From the NCBI GenBank assembly GCA_017406465.1, contig JAFQYM010000003.1, positions 1-43,928 on the forward strand: a stretch of DNA of 43,928 nucleotides. The letters are read 5' to 3'. The DNA comes from Kiritimatiellia bacterium. Its GTDB lineage: Bacteria; Verrucomicrobiota; Kiritimatiellia; RFP12; UBA1067. Position numbers and translations under genes: made by a program. The first letter of the stretch is position 1. Each line of letters starts with the position of its first letter. Positions 1 to 7,908 of this stretch are shown here, piece by piece. Below the pieces are notes generated by a model. It made no database searches. It was not told the origin of the DNA and saw nothing but the letters and a program-made list of their open reading frames with translations.

Positions 1-377
1 GCGACCGATGTGCGGGAGTCTTGCCCGACAAAGGGATGGGCCGCAACGCAAGTGAACTTCCTACGTAAAGCCTCGTTAAATGTTTTCGCGTGGTCAGCGT
101 CTCTGTGGACGTGAAGCCAACATCGCCTTGCTGACTCGATTTAGGTGTGAGAGGGCGCATGCGCCGAAGGGCGAAGCCCGGAGGGGAGGTCGCCGGAGGC
201 GACGGCAAAGCCGACCGCAAGGGCCCGCGCGGGGCAAAGGGGGCGGCACTTCCCGTGGCTCCTGTTGGTTCCTGTTGGCTCCGCCCACCGCGCCATGACG
301 AAGGATGGCAAGCGGCGAATCGAAAGGGTCGCGCCGCTATGACAAGGAAAACCTACTGTGGCAATCTACTGTGGCAA
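1..377. other. Gene-poor left flank with small GC-rich hairpins
   Basis: No convincing gene is seen. The open frames here are short, overlap on both strands and have arginine-rich or low-complexity products. At 156-230 there is a run of small perfect hairpins: GCGCATGCGC, GGGC-GAA-GCCC, GTCGCC-GGA-GGCGAC and GGC-AAA-GCC. From about 258 on, CTGTTGGTT-type units appear that also occur at 390-420. The stretch looks like accumulated intergenic repeats. A gene fragment entering from the left edge cannot be excluded, since frame 3 is open to about base 63, but its peptide is not recognisable. Confidence 0.5.
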
Positions 378-399
378 TCAAGTCTGACCCTGTTGGTTC
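369..399. repeat. 31-bp direct repeat, copy 1
   Basis: These 31 bases, starting CTGTGGCAATC and ending CTGTTGGTTC, recur identically at 4102-4132. Both copies continue into further CTGTTGGTTC units and a final TTCCCGARG. This copy contains the stop codon of the acid phosphatase gene on the minus strand and encodes its last residues. Confidence 0.85.
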
Positions 400-1163
400 T
401 CCTGTTGGTTCTGTTGGTTCCCGAGGGTCGGACGCTCCCGCAAGTCCCGGACATCGGGCCGCAGCGCGGCGAATTCTTTTTTCGCAAGCTCCAGCTGGGA
501 GAGGAAGGCGGGCAGCGTATGCAGCCGAGAATAGGCAATTGCGGCGGCAATGCGTGTCATGTCGACGTCGCTCTGCCAATGGGCGCCGGCGATCACCCGG
601 CTCTCGCCGTATTGCATCGCCCTGACTATGATCTCGTCGGCTTTCGCCGTGTTGATTTCCGCGAGGATCAGCGCGGCGACCATGCTTCTCATCGTGTGCC
701 CGGAGGGATAGCTGCCCTCGTCGCGCCAGACGCCGTCCTCCTTGGGGCAGAGCGGCTCCTCGTTGAAGTACGCGAAGGGGCGGCGCCTGTGGTAGAACGC
801 CTTTGGCGCGACGCGCATCTGGTCCGTGGTCGAGAGGCTGTCTTCGAGGAGCTTCCAGGTGCTTGGCGTGTTCGTGGGAGATATCTCCGTTCCAAAGGGC
901 TTGGAGAACGCATCGGCCACGGTCGCGTACGACCATACGGAGTCGTGTCTCGCAAGCGCGGCGCGTTCGGGGTCCTTGCGCTGCTCCTTGCCCCATTCGT
1001 AGCGCGCGACGTCGCGCGCGAAGTCCGCGCTGCCTGGCTCCGGCGGCGCGGGAAGGCATTTTATGAGGTCGGGCAGAGCCTCGACCCCGCAGTACGGCGC
1101 GGCGAAAGCGGACATCGCCGCAATCGACACTGCAACCAAAGACAACATCGTACGTTTCATCAT
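378..1163 (-). CDS. phoN: Class A nonspecific acid phosphatase (PAP2 superfamily), secreted
   Basis: The product is a 261-aa periplasmic phosphomonoesterase. The class A signature is complete: KX6RP at about residues 121-129 (KAFYHRRRP), PSGHT at 153-157 and SRX5HX3D at 188-199 (SRVIAGAHWQSD). These hold the phosphate-binding arginines and the nucleophilic and acid/base histidines of the family. A signal peptide (MKRTMLSLVAVSIAAMSAFA) follows the chosen start. That start is preceded by AAAGGA at 4 nt; a second ATG directly follows, and an ATG at 1226 would place 21 residues before the signal peptide and is less likely. The last dozen residues are NQQ-rich and encoded by the 31-bp repeat, so the natural C-terminus has probably been replaced by repeat sequence. 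It is not linked by orientation to the T3SS. Role in phosphate scavenging is a family inference. Confidence 0.88.
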   Translation of the reverse strand: MMKRTMLSLVAVSIAAMSAFAAPYCGVEALPDLIKCLPAPPEPGSADFARDVARYEWGKEQRKDPERAALARHDSVWSYATVADAFSKPFGTEISPTNTPSTWKLLEDSLSTTDQMRVAPKAFYHRRRPFAYFNEEPLCPKEDGVWRDEGSYPSGHTMRSMVAALILAEINTAKADEIIVRAMQYGESRVIAGAHWQSDVDMTRIAAAIAYSRLHTLPAFLSQLELAKKEFAALRPDVRDLRERPTLGNQQNQQENQQGQT

Positions 1164-1247
1164 AAGATCCTTTACGGCAATCGTTGTTTTCGTTAATCTT
1201 TGCATATCTACAACAAATATAGTCATGGCGGAAGAGACGTCCGACTT

Positions 1248-2405
1248 TCATTCGCTGCGGCCATGCTGTTCGCGCCATTCAGTCGGGGATAGGCCTGTTT
1301 CCTGGTGAAAGAACTTCCAGAGGGCGTTCGATGCCTTGAAGCCGCAGAAGTTGGCGATGGCGGAAACGTCCAAAGACGAATTCTTCAGCAGTTCCTTGGC
1401 CTTGTCGAGCCGCACGGCTTGTATCTCGTCGAGCATGGAGCGACCGGCAATCTGGCGGAAGCGTATCTCCGCCATGCGCCGCGAGCACTTGAAGGCGGCG
1501 ACGACTTCGGAGGACGAGATGCCCTCGCATGCGCGTCGCCTGATCAGCTCCATCGCCGCAGTCGCCTCTGGATCGTAGCGGCGGCAGATACGTGTCGAGG
1601 CGCGCCGCACGATGCTTGCCGGGCCGAACGTAAGGCGGGTTTCCTGGCGATGCTCCCCCTGCGCAATCTCGCCGAGCGTCCGGGCGGCGAGTTCGCCAGC
1701 CATCAGGAAGTCGGGCTGGACGCTTGTGAGCGTCGGCACTGTGTGTTCGCAGATCGGCGCGAAGTTGTCCACGCCGCATACTGCGATTTCGCGCGGAACG
1801 TCGAATCCCGTCTGGGCGGCGGCAATCAGCACTTCCGCCGCGACTGCATCGTTGGCGGCGAAGATTCCGCATGGCTTGGGAAGGTGACCGATCCAGCGGC
1901 GCAAGGACTTCTGCCATCTGACGCTTTGCAGAGTGCCGTGCCTGCCGCCGTCAAATGTCTCGCATGTGAGTCCGTTCAAGGCAAGGGCGTCCCTGAACCC
2001 GCGCTCGCGGTCGTCGCTCCAGAACCGTGGCTGCGGATAGGGAACGAACGCGAAATTCGGGTGCCCGGCGACAAGCAGTTCCTTCGCGGCGAGCTGCCCT
2101 GTGGCGACGGAGTCATGGCTCACGCAAGAAGTGTCCGCCGGCATTGTGCGGGGATTGCGGTCGAGATAGACGGTTGGCAATCCGGCAAAAAGGTCTGGCG
2201 GAATCTCTTGGTAGCCTCCGCCGCATTCAATGATGACACCGAGCGGATGCCAGAACTCTACAAGCCCCGCAAGTGCCTTGGGCGATGGAATCCCGTCCAT
2301 TGCCTGCACATGCCAGTCGGCAACGGCGGCATGACGACGGACGCCCGCAATCTTGTCCGGGGCGCTCGTTTTTGACGGAGACTGGAAGTAGAGTATCGTG
2401 TCCAT
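1248..2405 (-). CDS. XylR-like transcriptional regulator (LacI-type sensor plus AraC HTH)
   Basis: This 385-aa DNA-binding regulator has a periplasmic-binding-protein-like sugar sensor (about residues 1-265) and a C-terminal AraC/XylS DNA-binding domain (about 275-382). The sensor contains the usual YLDRNP, FAANDAVAAEVL and VCGVDNF strands. The DNA-binding domain has two helix-turn-helix units, the second being LDVSAIANFCGFKASNALWK followed by GLSPTEWR. This is the arrangement of E. coli XylR, which activates pentose genes. No sugar operon is adjacent, so the effector molecule is unknown. The start lies only about 12 nt below a predicted transcription start and has no evident Shine-Dalgarno sequence, so the message may be close to leaderless. 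Confidence 0.85.
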   Translation of the reverse strand: MDTILYFQSPSKTSAPDKIAGVRRHAAVADWHVQAMDGIPSPKALAGLVEFWHPLGVIIECGGGYQEIPPDLFAGLPTVYLDRNPRTMPADTSCVSHDSVATGQLAAKELLVAGHPNFAFVPYPQPRFWSDDRERGFRDALALNGLTCETFDGGRHGTLQSVRWQKSLRRWIGHLPKPCGIFAANDAVAAEVLIAAAQTGFDVPREIAVCGVDNFAPICEHTVPTLTSVQPDFLMAGELAARTLGEIAQGEHRQETRLTFGPASIVRRASTRICRRYDPEATAAMELIRRRACEGISSSEVVAAFKCSRRMAEIRFRQIAGRSMLDEIQAVRLDKAKELLKNSSLDVSAIANFCGFKASNALWKFFHQETGLSPTEWREQHGRSE

Positions 2406-2423
2406 GCTGCGCTATGAGTGGGA

Positions 2424-2453
2424 ATTATATCACAATTGGTGTTTTCGTTGCAA
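2424..2453 (-). promoter_or_regulatory. Sigma-70-type promoter of the XylR-like gene
   Basis: On the minus strand TTGCAA (2453-2448) is followed after 18 bp by a perfect TATAAT (2429-2424). The gene's ATG is at 2405, leaving a leader of roughly a dozen bases. Confidence 0.55.
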
Positions 2454-2458
2454 TGACA

Positions 2459-2476
2459 AATTTCGCAAATGGAGAT
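2459..2476. repeat. 18-bp direct repeat flanking DUF4143 ATPase 1, left copy
   Basis: AATTTCGCAAATGGAGAT occurs here and, identically, at 4027-4044 just after the ATPase stop codon. The two copies bracket the gene together with its promoter region. Confidence 0.75.
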
Positions 2477-2526
2477 TTTTCAGATTCGCAGATTTCCAAA
2501 TTGTCTGCAAATCCGCATGTTAAACC

Positions 2527-2612
2527 AAATGTCGCTTGGTTTTTGTGGAGATTGCCGTAAAAGTCGCTACGATTCCGTGACGAATCCGAAAAAAGTCGCT
2601 CCGATTTTGTGA
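2527..2612. repeat. Three degenerate 22-bp units with 32-bp period upstream of ATPase 1
   Basis: Units starting near 2527, 2559 and 2591 share GTCGCT at exactly 32-bp steps (2531, 2563, 2595). The last two are close matches: AAAAGTCGCTNCGATTNNGTGA, 3 differences in 22. The middle unit also carries an inverted pair, GATTC and GAATC (2571-2586). A 32-bp period is about three helical turns, which fits binding sites on one face of the DNA just above the promoter at 2620. Operator function is inferred. Confidence 0.5.
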
Positions 2613-2619
2613 TTGGTGC

Positions 2620-2649
2620 TTGATTTTCCGCCTTATAATGTGCTATAAT
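2620..2649 (+). promoter_or_regulatory. Sigma-70-type promoter of DUF4143 ATPase 1
   Basis: TTGATT (2620-2625) and TATAAT (2644-2649) are separated by 18 bp. A second TATAAT lies at 2634-2639. AAGGAG (2668-2673) precedes the ATG at 2680. Confidence 0.65.
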
Positions 2650-2679
2650 TCTCAACCAGTTGATGGCAAGGAGTAGAAT

Positions 2680-4023
2680 ATGGCCTATCTTGAAAGAAAA
2701 ATCGACAAGTTTCTTGCGGACTGGAAAAGCCGTCCAGACCGAAAGCCGCTCATCGTAAAGGGGGCGCGGCAGATCGGCAAGACGGAATCAATCAAGCGTT
2801 TTGCCGAATCGGCTTACGGTAGTGTCGTTTACATAAACTTTCTTGAAAAGCCGATATTCGGCAAGATCGTTTCAGACGGATATTCGCCGGATGACATAAT
2901 CCGCAACATCACGCAGATAGACGGTTCTTTGCGCTTTGTGCCGCATGAGACGGTCATCGTGTTCGACGAAATACAGGAGTACCCCGACATCGCCACGTGC
3001 TTCAAGTTCTTCTGCATTGACGGACGCTATGATGTCATTGCGTCCGGCTCTCTGCTCGGCATCCACTACCGAAAGATACACAGCGTAAGCGTAGGCTATC
3101 AAGAGACTTTCGAGATGACGTCCCTTGATTTCGAGGAGTTTTTGCGGGTGGACGGCAAGGGTGCGGAATTCGTCGATCTGCTTAAGTCGCACATGGTGGA
3201 GGGACGGGCGTTGCCAGAGGTGACGATGGATGTTGCCGGACGCGTCTTCATGGACTATGCGACCGTCGGGGGTATGCCCGCCGTCGTCGAACGCTTTGCC
3301 GGAACGCACAACTTCTCCGGCATAACGTCCATGCAGAGGGAGATTGTCGCGGCGTATCGCGGCGACTGCGGAAAGTACTGCGAGGGTCTGGACGCGATGA
3401 AGATTCGCGCGGTGTTCGACAGCGTTCCGGGGCAACTTGCCAAGGACTACAAGAAGTTCCAGTATTCAAAAGTATCGAAGAACGCGCGCGCCCGCGAGTA
3501 TGAGGGGTGCGTGGAGTGGCTTGTCGAAGCGGGGATTCTGAACAAATGCTGCAACATGGCGTTCCCGGAACTGCCCGTGAGGGGCAACACGCGGAGCGAC
3601 GCGTTCAAGCTGTACATGGCCGACACGGGGCTGCTCCTGTCGATGCTTGACGATGAAGCCGCGCTTGACTTCAAGCTGAACCGCAATTTCAACACGTACA
3701 AGGGAGCTGTTGCCGAGAATGCGGTCGCGGAAGCGTTGCGCAAGGCCAGGAAAGACCTCGTCTATTTCAAGAGAGATGATTCCACATTGGAGGAGGACTT
3801 CTTCTTGAGGACTGTAGATTCGCTTGTCCCAGTGGAAGTCAAGGCCAGAAGCGGCACGTCCAAGTCGCTTAAGACGCTCATATCGTCCGACCACTATCCC
3901 GACATTCGTTTCGGTGTCAAGCTCCACGCTGGGAATATCGGCTTTTCGGATGGGATATGGACGTTCCCTCTGTTCTGCGCGTTTCTTCTGCCGGACGTAC
4001 TTTCGCAGCTTCCCCGCCAATAG
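2680..4023 (+). CDS. ATP-binding protein, AAA_14 plus DUF4143
   Basis: This 447-aa protein belongs to the common AAA_14/DUF4143 family. Walker A is GARQIGKT at residues 28-35 and Walker B is VIVFDEIQ near 92-99, followed by an ASGSLLG sensor strand. The DUF4143 part contains YATVGGMPAVVERF and, near the C-terminus, EEDFFL with VPVEVKAR, the residues of a PD-(D/E)XK-like nuclease fold. The molecular role of the family is not established; such genes are often scattered in many copies per genome, and a second copy lies at 41671-42990. It has its own promoter, an upstream 32-bp repeat array and flanking 18-bp repeats, so it looks like an independent cassette rather than part of the T3SS. Confidence 0.9.
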   Translation: MAYLERKIDKFLADWKSRPDRKPLIVKGARQIGKTESIKRFAESAYGSVVYINFLEKPIFGKIVSDGYSPDDIIRNITQIDGSLRFVPHETVIVFDEIQEYPDIATCFKFFCIDGRYDVIASGSLLGIHYRKIHSVSVGYQETFEMTSLDFEEFLRVDGKGAEFVDLLKSHMVEGRALPEVTMDVAGRVFMDYATVGGMPAVVERFAGTHNFSGITSMQREIVAAYRGDCGKYCEGLDAMKIRAVFDSVPGQLAKDYKKFQYSKVSKNARAREYEGCVEWLVEAGILNKCCNMAFPELPVRGNTRSDAFKLYMADTGLLLSMLDDEAALDFKLNRNFNTYKGAVAENAVAEALRKARKDLVYFKRDDSTLEEDFFLRTVDSLVPVEVKARSGTSKSLKTLISSDHYPDIRFGVKLHAGNIGFSDGIWTFPLFCAFLLPDVLSQLPRQ

Positions 4024-4026
4024 CAC

Positions 4027-4044
4027 AATTTCGCAAATGGAGAT
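4027..4044. repeat. 18-bp direct repeat flanking DUF4143 ATPase 1, right copy
   Basis: Identical to 2459-2476. It begins three bases after the ATPase stop codon. Confidence 0.75.
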
Positions 4045-4101
4045 AAGGTTTTCGCGTGAATGGAGATGCGCGGGCGTTGTGAATACGAAGTCGAAAGTCT
4101 G

Positions 4102-4132
4102 CTGTGGCAATCAAGTCTGACCCTGTTGGTTC
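4102..4132. repeat. 31-bp direct repeat, copy 2
   Basis: Identical to 369-399 and, like it, followed by more CTGTTGGTT units. It sits between two convergent genes, the ATPase (+) and the HTH protein (-). The rest of 4024-4235 holds no gene. Confidence 0.85.
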
Positions 4133-4235
4133 CTGACCCTGTTGGTTCCCGAAGAAATACCCTCTTCCCGAATCGGAAGTCCTCAAGACCCATTGACGAT
4201 CTCAATGGCATGGGACGATATTCCCATTGCGTCTG

Positions 4236-5315
4236 CTATCGCATGCCAGAATTGCGCCACTTCTTCGGTGAGAGGCCGGTCGCGTTGCGGAAGACGTTGA
4301 CGAGGTAGGCGGGATTGCAGTAGCCGGTTCTGCTGGCGATTTCGGCGACGGTGAGCGACGCGGGGAGGATGATCTTGATGAAGGCGTCGAGCCCCGGCAT
4401 GCCGGCGTGGTCCGCGCCGATGTTGACGTCGGCGATGTGCTCCTTGTTCATGAGCGTCGAGAGCGACGAGCGGATCGTGGCAATGGCGGCGTTGTGCTGC
4501 ACCGGGTCGCCGAACGCGGCGCCGTTGCGCTTGACGAGCTCACGCGCGATGTTCTTGCAGTTGATCTCCATTTCGCGGCGCAGCTTCGCCTCGTCGGCAT
4601 GCTGCTTGATCTCGCCGAGGAACGCGAGGAACTCCTTGTCCGTCTTGAGCATCTGCTGGTTCCTGGGGATTTCGTCTCCGCCGCCCTGGGCCCTTTGCGC
4701 CTCGCGGAGTTCCTGAAGCTTTTCGGCTGGCTTCATCGACAGGTATTCGTGCAGGCGGCTGAGGGGGAGTCCGTACTTGTCGCCCTGCAGGTACTCCTTC
4801 CAGAACACTTGCACGTCGAGGGTGTCGTGTCCGGACGTTGCCAAGAGCTTCTGGATAAGGTTCTTGACGATGTCGTGGCGTCCCGTCGCGGTGTTGTACT
4901 CCTTGTCGAACGCATCGAAGGCGCTCTTGACCTCGAGGCGGCTCAGGGCCTTGTCAAGGTCGATCCTTTCCCCGTTCCCGTTCTTGGTGCGCAGCACGAT
5001 GTCCAGAAGCTTTCCCTTCTTGTCGGCGTCGAGGTACTCGAGGTAGGGGTTCAGCGACCTCTCCAGTGCCTGGCGGATCGCCCTGTTGTGCGAGCTCGAC
5101 ACGTTGGTGCGCCAGGAAAGCGGCATGTCGATGACGTTGTTGAACTTCTCGATCGCGAGGCCGCCGTTTCCGCCCTTTGTGGTGAAGCGCACATATCCCT
5201 TGTTCGTGGTGTTCACGTAGTTCACCGTCGAGCGGAACTCATCAAGCGAATGCGTCCTGTTCTGCGCGTCCATGGTCAACCGCTGGTTGGCGATTTTATC
5301 CGATAGAAGTGACAT
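4236..5315 (-). CDS. Effector-like protein with a single C-terminal AraC-type HTH, T3SS regulon member
   Basis: The 359-aa product is not recognised over its first 300 or so residues, which are soluble, charged and helical and have no signal peptide or membrane segment. The last 38 residues form one good AraC-type helix-turn-helix: LTVAEIASRTGYCNPAYLVN followed by VFRNATGLSPKKWR. An AraC DNA-binding domain normally has two such motifs; no first motif is seen here. The gene has AAAGGA at a good distance from its ATG, and 55 nt upstream lies a perfect copy of the T3SS sigma-factor box (5371-5399), back to back with that of the T3SS operon. It is therefore probably a member of the secretion regulon: either an ExsA-like regulator with an unusual N-terminus or a secreted DNA-binding effector. 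The sequence does not decide between them. Confidence 0.6.
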   Translation of the reverse strand: MSLLSDKIANQRLTMDAQNRTHSLDEFRSTVNYVNTTNKGYVRFTTKGGNGGLAIEKFNNVIDMPLSWRTNVSSSHNRAIRQALERSLNPYLEYLDADKKGKLLDIVLRTKNGNGERIDLDKALSRLEVKSAFDAFDKEYNTATGRHDIVKNLIQKLLATSGHDTLDVQVFWKEYLQGDKYGLPLSRLHEYLSMKPAEKLQELREAQRAQGGGDEIPRNQQMLKTDKEFLAFLGEIKQHADEAKLRREMEINCKNIARELVKRNGAAFGDPVQHNAAIATIRSSLSTLMNKEHIADVNIGADHAGMPGLDAFIKIILPASLTVAEIASRTGYCNPAYLVNVFRNATGLSPKKWRNSGMR

Positions 5316-5370
5316 GGTCGTTTTCCTTTCTTTGGTTGCCGACGTAGTTTTACCGTTTTGGTTTTCGCTT

Positions 5371-5399
5371 TGTCTACACCTGAATGCCGAAAAGGTTAC
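5371..5399 (-). promoter_or_regulatory. ECF-type promoter box 1 (minus strand)
   Basis: Read on the minus strand: GTAAC, 15 bp, GTGTAGACA. It is identical in form and spacing to the boxes at 29327 and 35129. Transcription would enter the gene ending at 4236 after a leader of about 50 nt. Recognition by the ECF sigma factor at 27735-28295 is inferred. Confidence 0.75.
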
Positions 5400-5466
5400 A
5401 GCCGTTTTTTAAGGATGCTCACATTATACCAAAATCCATAAACCGCAGGAAGATGCCAAAAAATTG

Positions 5467-5495
5467 GGAACCTCCAAGTAGTTTTGACATAGACG
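5467..5495 (+). promoter_or_regulatory. ECF-type promoter box 2, T3SS operon
   Basis: GGAAC, 15 bp, ACATAGACG. The AAC of the -35 region and the TAGAC of the -10 region fall at the same distance as in the other four boxes (21 bp from AAC to TAKAC). It lies 75 nt before the first T3SS gene and is the weakest match of the five. An overlapping TTGACA (5484) and TATAAT (5514) are 24 bp apart, too far for an ordinary sigma-70 promoter. Confidence 0.6.
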
Positions 5496-5569
5496 GATAT
5501 GAGGAAAAAATGATATAATACAAGCGATTCAAGAAAGATTAAGGAGAAACCTATCGTAGAAAGTGCACG

Positions 5570-5980
5570 ATGACAAGGACTAGACTTGAGCACTTCCTGA
5601 AATCCGTCGGATATCCCGACCGGGTTCAGGAGGGTTCGTCTTCGTTTACGATGCGCGTGGACGGGATGGAGATCGTCGCCAAGGAGGCGAACGGTCGCAT
5701 AGTCCTTTCGTATACGCTTTCCGGCGATTCGGCAATTGTCCCGACGCTTTGCTCGTATGCTGCCGGAAGGATTCTGAGGGAAGATGCCGTGCTGGCATGC
5801 GACAAGTCTTCGGCCTTCCTCTGGCAGGACGCGCCTGCAAGTTCCAGCGATAGGGAGATGGTTCGGCTTTTCGAGACCTTTGTTGATTCATGCGACTGGT
5901 GGCGGGAGAGGGTCGATGCGCTTAAAGGCGGAGCGACCGCCTCGAGCGCCCCTGACGATGCCATGGTGATAAGACCGTGA
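5570..5980 (+). CDS. CesT-family type III secretion chaperone
   Basis: This 136-aa small acidic protein has the layout of class I T3SS chaperones: an N-terminal helix (RTRLEHFLKSVG), alternating strands (FTMRVDGMEIVAKEANGRIVLSYTLSG is too variable for a precise family call) and a long C-terminal helix (DREMVRLFETFVDSCDWWRE). It resembles the chaperones at 28860 and 32843 in size and pattern. The family binds secreted proteins in the cytosol and guides them to the ATPase. It opens the T3SS operon, 13 nt before sctC. The only in-frame start is the ATG at 5570; the best AAGGAG is 23 nt upstream, so initiation may be weak. Client unknown. Confidence 0.65.
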   Translation: MTRTRLEHFLKSVGYPDRVQEGSSSFTMRVDGMEIVAKEANGRIVLSYTLSGDSAIVPTLCSYAAGRILREDAVLACDKSSAFLWQDAPASSSDREMVRLFETFVDSCDWWRERVDALKGGATASSAPDDAMVIRP

Positions 5981-5993
5981 GGAGATTAACGAG

Positions 5994-7907
5994 ATGGATT
6001 TGGCCAAACGAATTTTGATGGTTTTCCTATGCTGCGTTGCGGCTTTCGTCGTGGCGGCGGACGAACCGGCTGTTTCGGCAGAGAAGCCAGTCGCGCCTTC
6101 AATCCCCTGGAAGCTTCCTTCCTACACGCTTGTCGCGCGCGACATGGATCTTCGTGTCGCCCTTGAGACCTTTGCTGTCGCCGAGGGTCTTTCTGTCGTG
6201 ATGTCTCAGTCAGTCGTCGGTCGGTTTTCGGGCGATTTCAAGGATGTACCGCCCGGCGATTTCCTCGACAGAATCGCCACCACCCACAACCTGATGTGGT
6301 ACTACGACGGCGCCGCACTATATATCTGCGGGGCAGGAGAGATAGCGACGATGCTCGTCGACCTGAAGTACATGAAAGCCGGCGAGGTGCGCTCGATGCT
6401 TGCGGAGCTTGGCGTCGAGGATAGGCGGTTCCCGCTCAAGACAACCTCCAACGACGAGCTTGTCATGGTCTCTGGTCCGCCGCGCTACGTGTCGCTCGTC
6501 GCCGAGATGATAGCGAGAGCCGACAGTCTCCGCGAGAAGCGCACGTTCAACGAGATCGAGGCACGCATCTTCCCTCTTGTCCACACTTGGGCGGACGACA
6601 TCTCCTTCAGGGCGAGCAGCCCAGAGTCTACGCTGCAGTTGCGTGGCGTGGCGCGGATTCTCCAGGATATAATGACGACATCCTCCGGCGTCAACGCCCG
6701 CGATACTTCCCTTACCAACGAGATTTCGCAGTTCGAGGCGTCGCAGATGGCGTCGTATAATCCGATAATTCGCCCTGAAAACCGCTTGAACGCCGTAATA
6801 GTGCGCGATGTCGTCTCGAGGATGCCGATGTACGAAAACCTCATAAAGCAGCTTGACGTTCCGCAGCGGCTTGTCGAGATCGACGTCACTACGGTTGAGC
6901 TTTCGCGCAAGGACGCGCTCGACTGGCAGCTGTCGCTTTCTGCGTCGGGCAACCACGGCCACTCCGACATGGGCGCCGGGCAGAATGCGGCAAACCTCTT
7001 CTCGCCTGCCGCAATCGCCGGGAAGGGGCTTGCTGGCGCCCTTACGCATGTCCATTCGGCTTATTCCCTCGCCGTCTCGCTCACCGCGCTTCGCGAGAAG
7101 GGCAAGGCGCGTTCCATTTCCCGCACTTCGCTTCTTACCGTCAACAACCTCGCAGCGGAGATGTCTGACACACAGAGCTACCACGCCAAGGTCGTCGGCA
7201 CAGAGGTCGCGACCCTCGAGTCCGTCTCGGCGGGCACCCGACTTCAGGTCAAGCCGCGCATACTGCCTTCGCCTTCGACGAACATCCCTAACCAGGTCTG
7301 GCTTTCGCTTGAGCTTGGCGACGGCGGTTTCGAGTCGATAACTGTCGACGCGATGCCGATGACGCGTTCGTCGACGCTCCAGACGCAGACTGCCGTCTTC
7401 GAGGACGAGTCGATTGTCCTTGCCGGTTATTTGCGCGACATCGAGGAGTCCGCCGGGTGGGGAATTCCGTATCTCCGCGACATTCCGTGGATCGGCTGGA
7501 TTTTTGGCGGCGCTTCCACGCGCAAGGAGACCGTGCAGCGGCTTTTCATACTCACGCCACACGTGATCGACATCGACGTCGAGATGCTCGCGCGCCAGCA
7601 GGCGGCGCGCCAGAGAGACGTCACTCTGGCCGAGGAGCTCGAGGACAACGCGGAAGTGATCGACGAATACCGCAAGAGGCGTGATCTTGAGCGCGAGCAT
7701 TCCACCGAACGTCGCCATGAAAAATGGGAGGATGCCTATGAGCGTCGCAGCGCCGAGCTTGACCACGCGAAGAACGTGAGGCAGATCGAGCGTGAGAGCG
7801 CTTCGCGTGTCCTTGAAGCGGATATCAAGCGCTGGAAAGAGGAAGAGGAAGCGTTGAGGGCCGCTGCGGCCGTGTTCGAGGAGGCGGCTGACAAGTCTGA
7901 GAACTAA
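5994..7907 (+). CDS. sctC: T3SS outer-membrane secretin SctC
   Basis: This 637-aa protein forms the outer-membrane ring of the injectisome. A signal peptide (MDLAKRILMVFLCCVAAFVVA) is followed by an N0 domain (YTLVARDMDLRVALETFA), N1/N3-type ring-building domains with VLNAVIVRD-like NRLNAVIVRD, and the secretin core. The core shows RLVEIDVTTVEL, GTRLQVKPRIL, ESIVLAGYLRD and the terminal VQRLFILTPHVID. After the core there are roughly 100 extra residues that are highly charged and predicted coiled coil (about 545-637); this tail is longer than a usual pilotin-binding S-domain. GGAG stands upstream of the ATG. It is followed after one base by the AIM24-like gene. Confidence 0.93.
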   Translation: MDLAKRILMVFLCCVAAFVVAADEPAVSAEKPVAPSIPWKLPSYTLVARDMDLRVALETFAVAEGLSVVMSQSVVGRFSGDFKDVPPGDFLDRIATTHNLMWYYDGAALYICGAGEIATMLVDLKYMKAGEVRSMLAELGVEDRRFPLKTTSNDELVMVSGPPRYVSLVAEMIARADSLREKRTFNEIEARIFPLVHTWADDISFRASSPESTLQLRGVARILQDIMTTSSGVNARDTSLTNEISQFEASQMASYNPIIRPENRLNAVIVRDVVSRMPMYENLIKQLDVPQRLVEIDVTTVELSRKDALDWQLSLSASGNHGHSDMGAGQNAANLFSPAAIAGKGLAGALTHVHSAYSLAVSLTALREKGKARSISRTSLLTVNNLAAEMSDTQSYHAKVVGTEVATLESVSAGTRLQVKPRILPSPSTNIPNQVWLSLELGDGGFESITVDAMPMTRSSTLQTQTAVFEDESIVLAGYLRDIEESAGWGIPYLRDIPWIGWIFGGASTRKETVQRLFILTPHVIDIDVEMLARQQAARQRDVTLAEELEDNAEVIDEYRKRRDLEREHSTERRHEKWEDAYERRSAELDHAKNVRQIERESASRVLEADIKRWKEEEEALRAAAAVFEEAADKSEN

Positions 7908-7908
7908 G

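Noticed and set aside
147..1196. 349-codon plus-strand frame over the phosphatase
   Set aside because: The minus-strand frame has all three class A phosphatase motifs and a signal peptide.
5484..5519. TTGACA and TATAAT before the T3SS operon as a sigma-70 promoter
   Set aside because: They are 24 bp apart; the overlapping ECF-type box has the spacing of four other sites.
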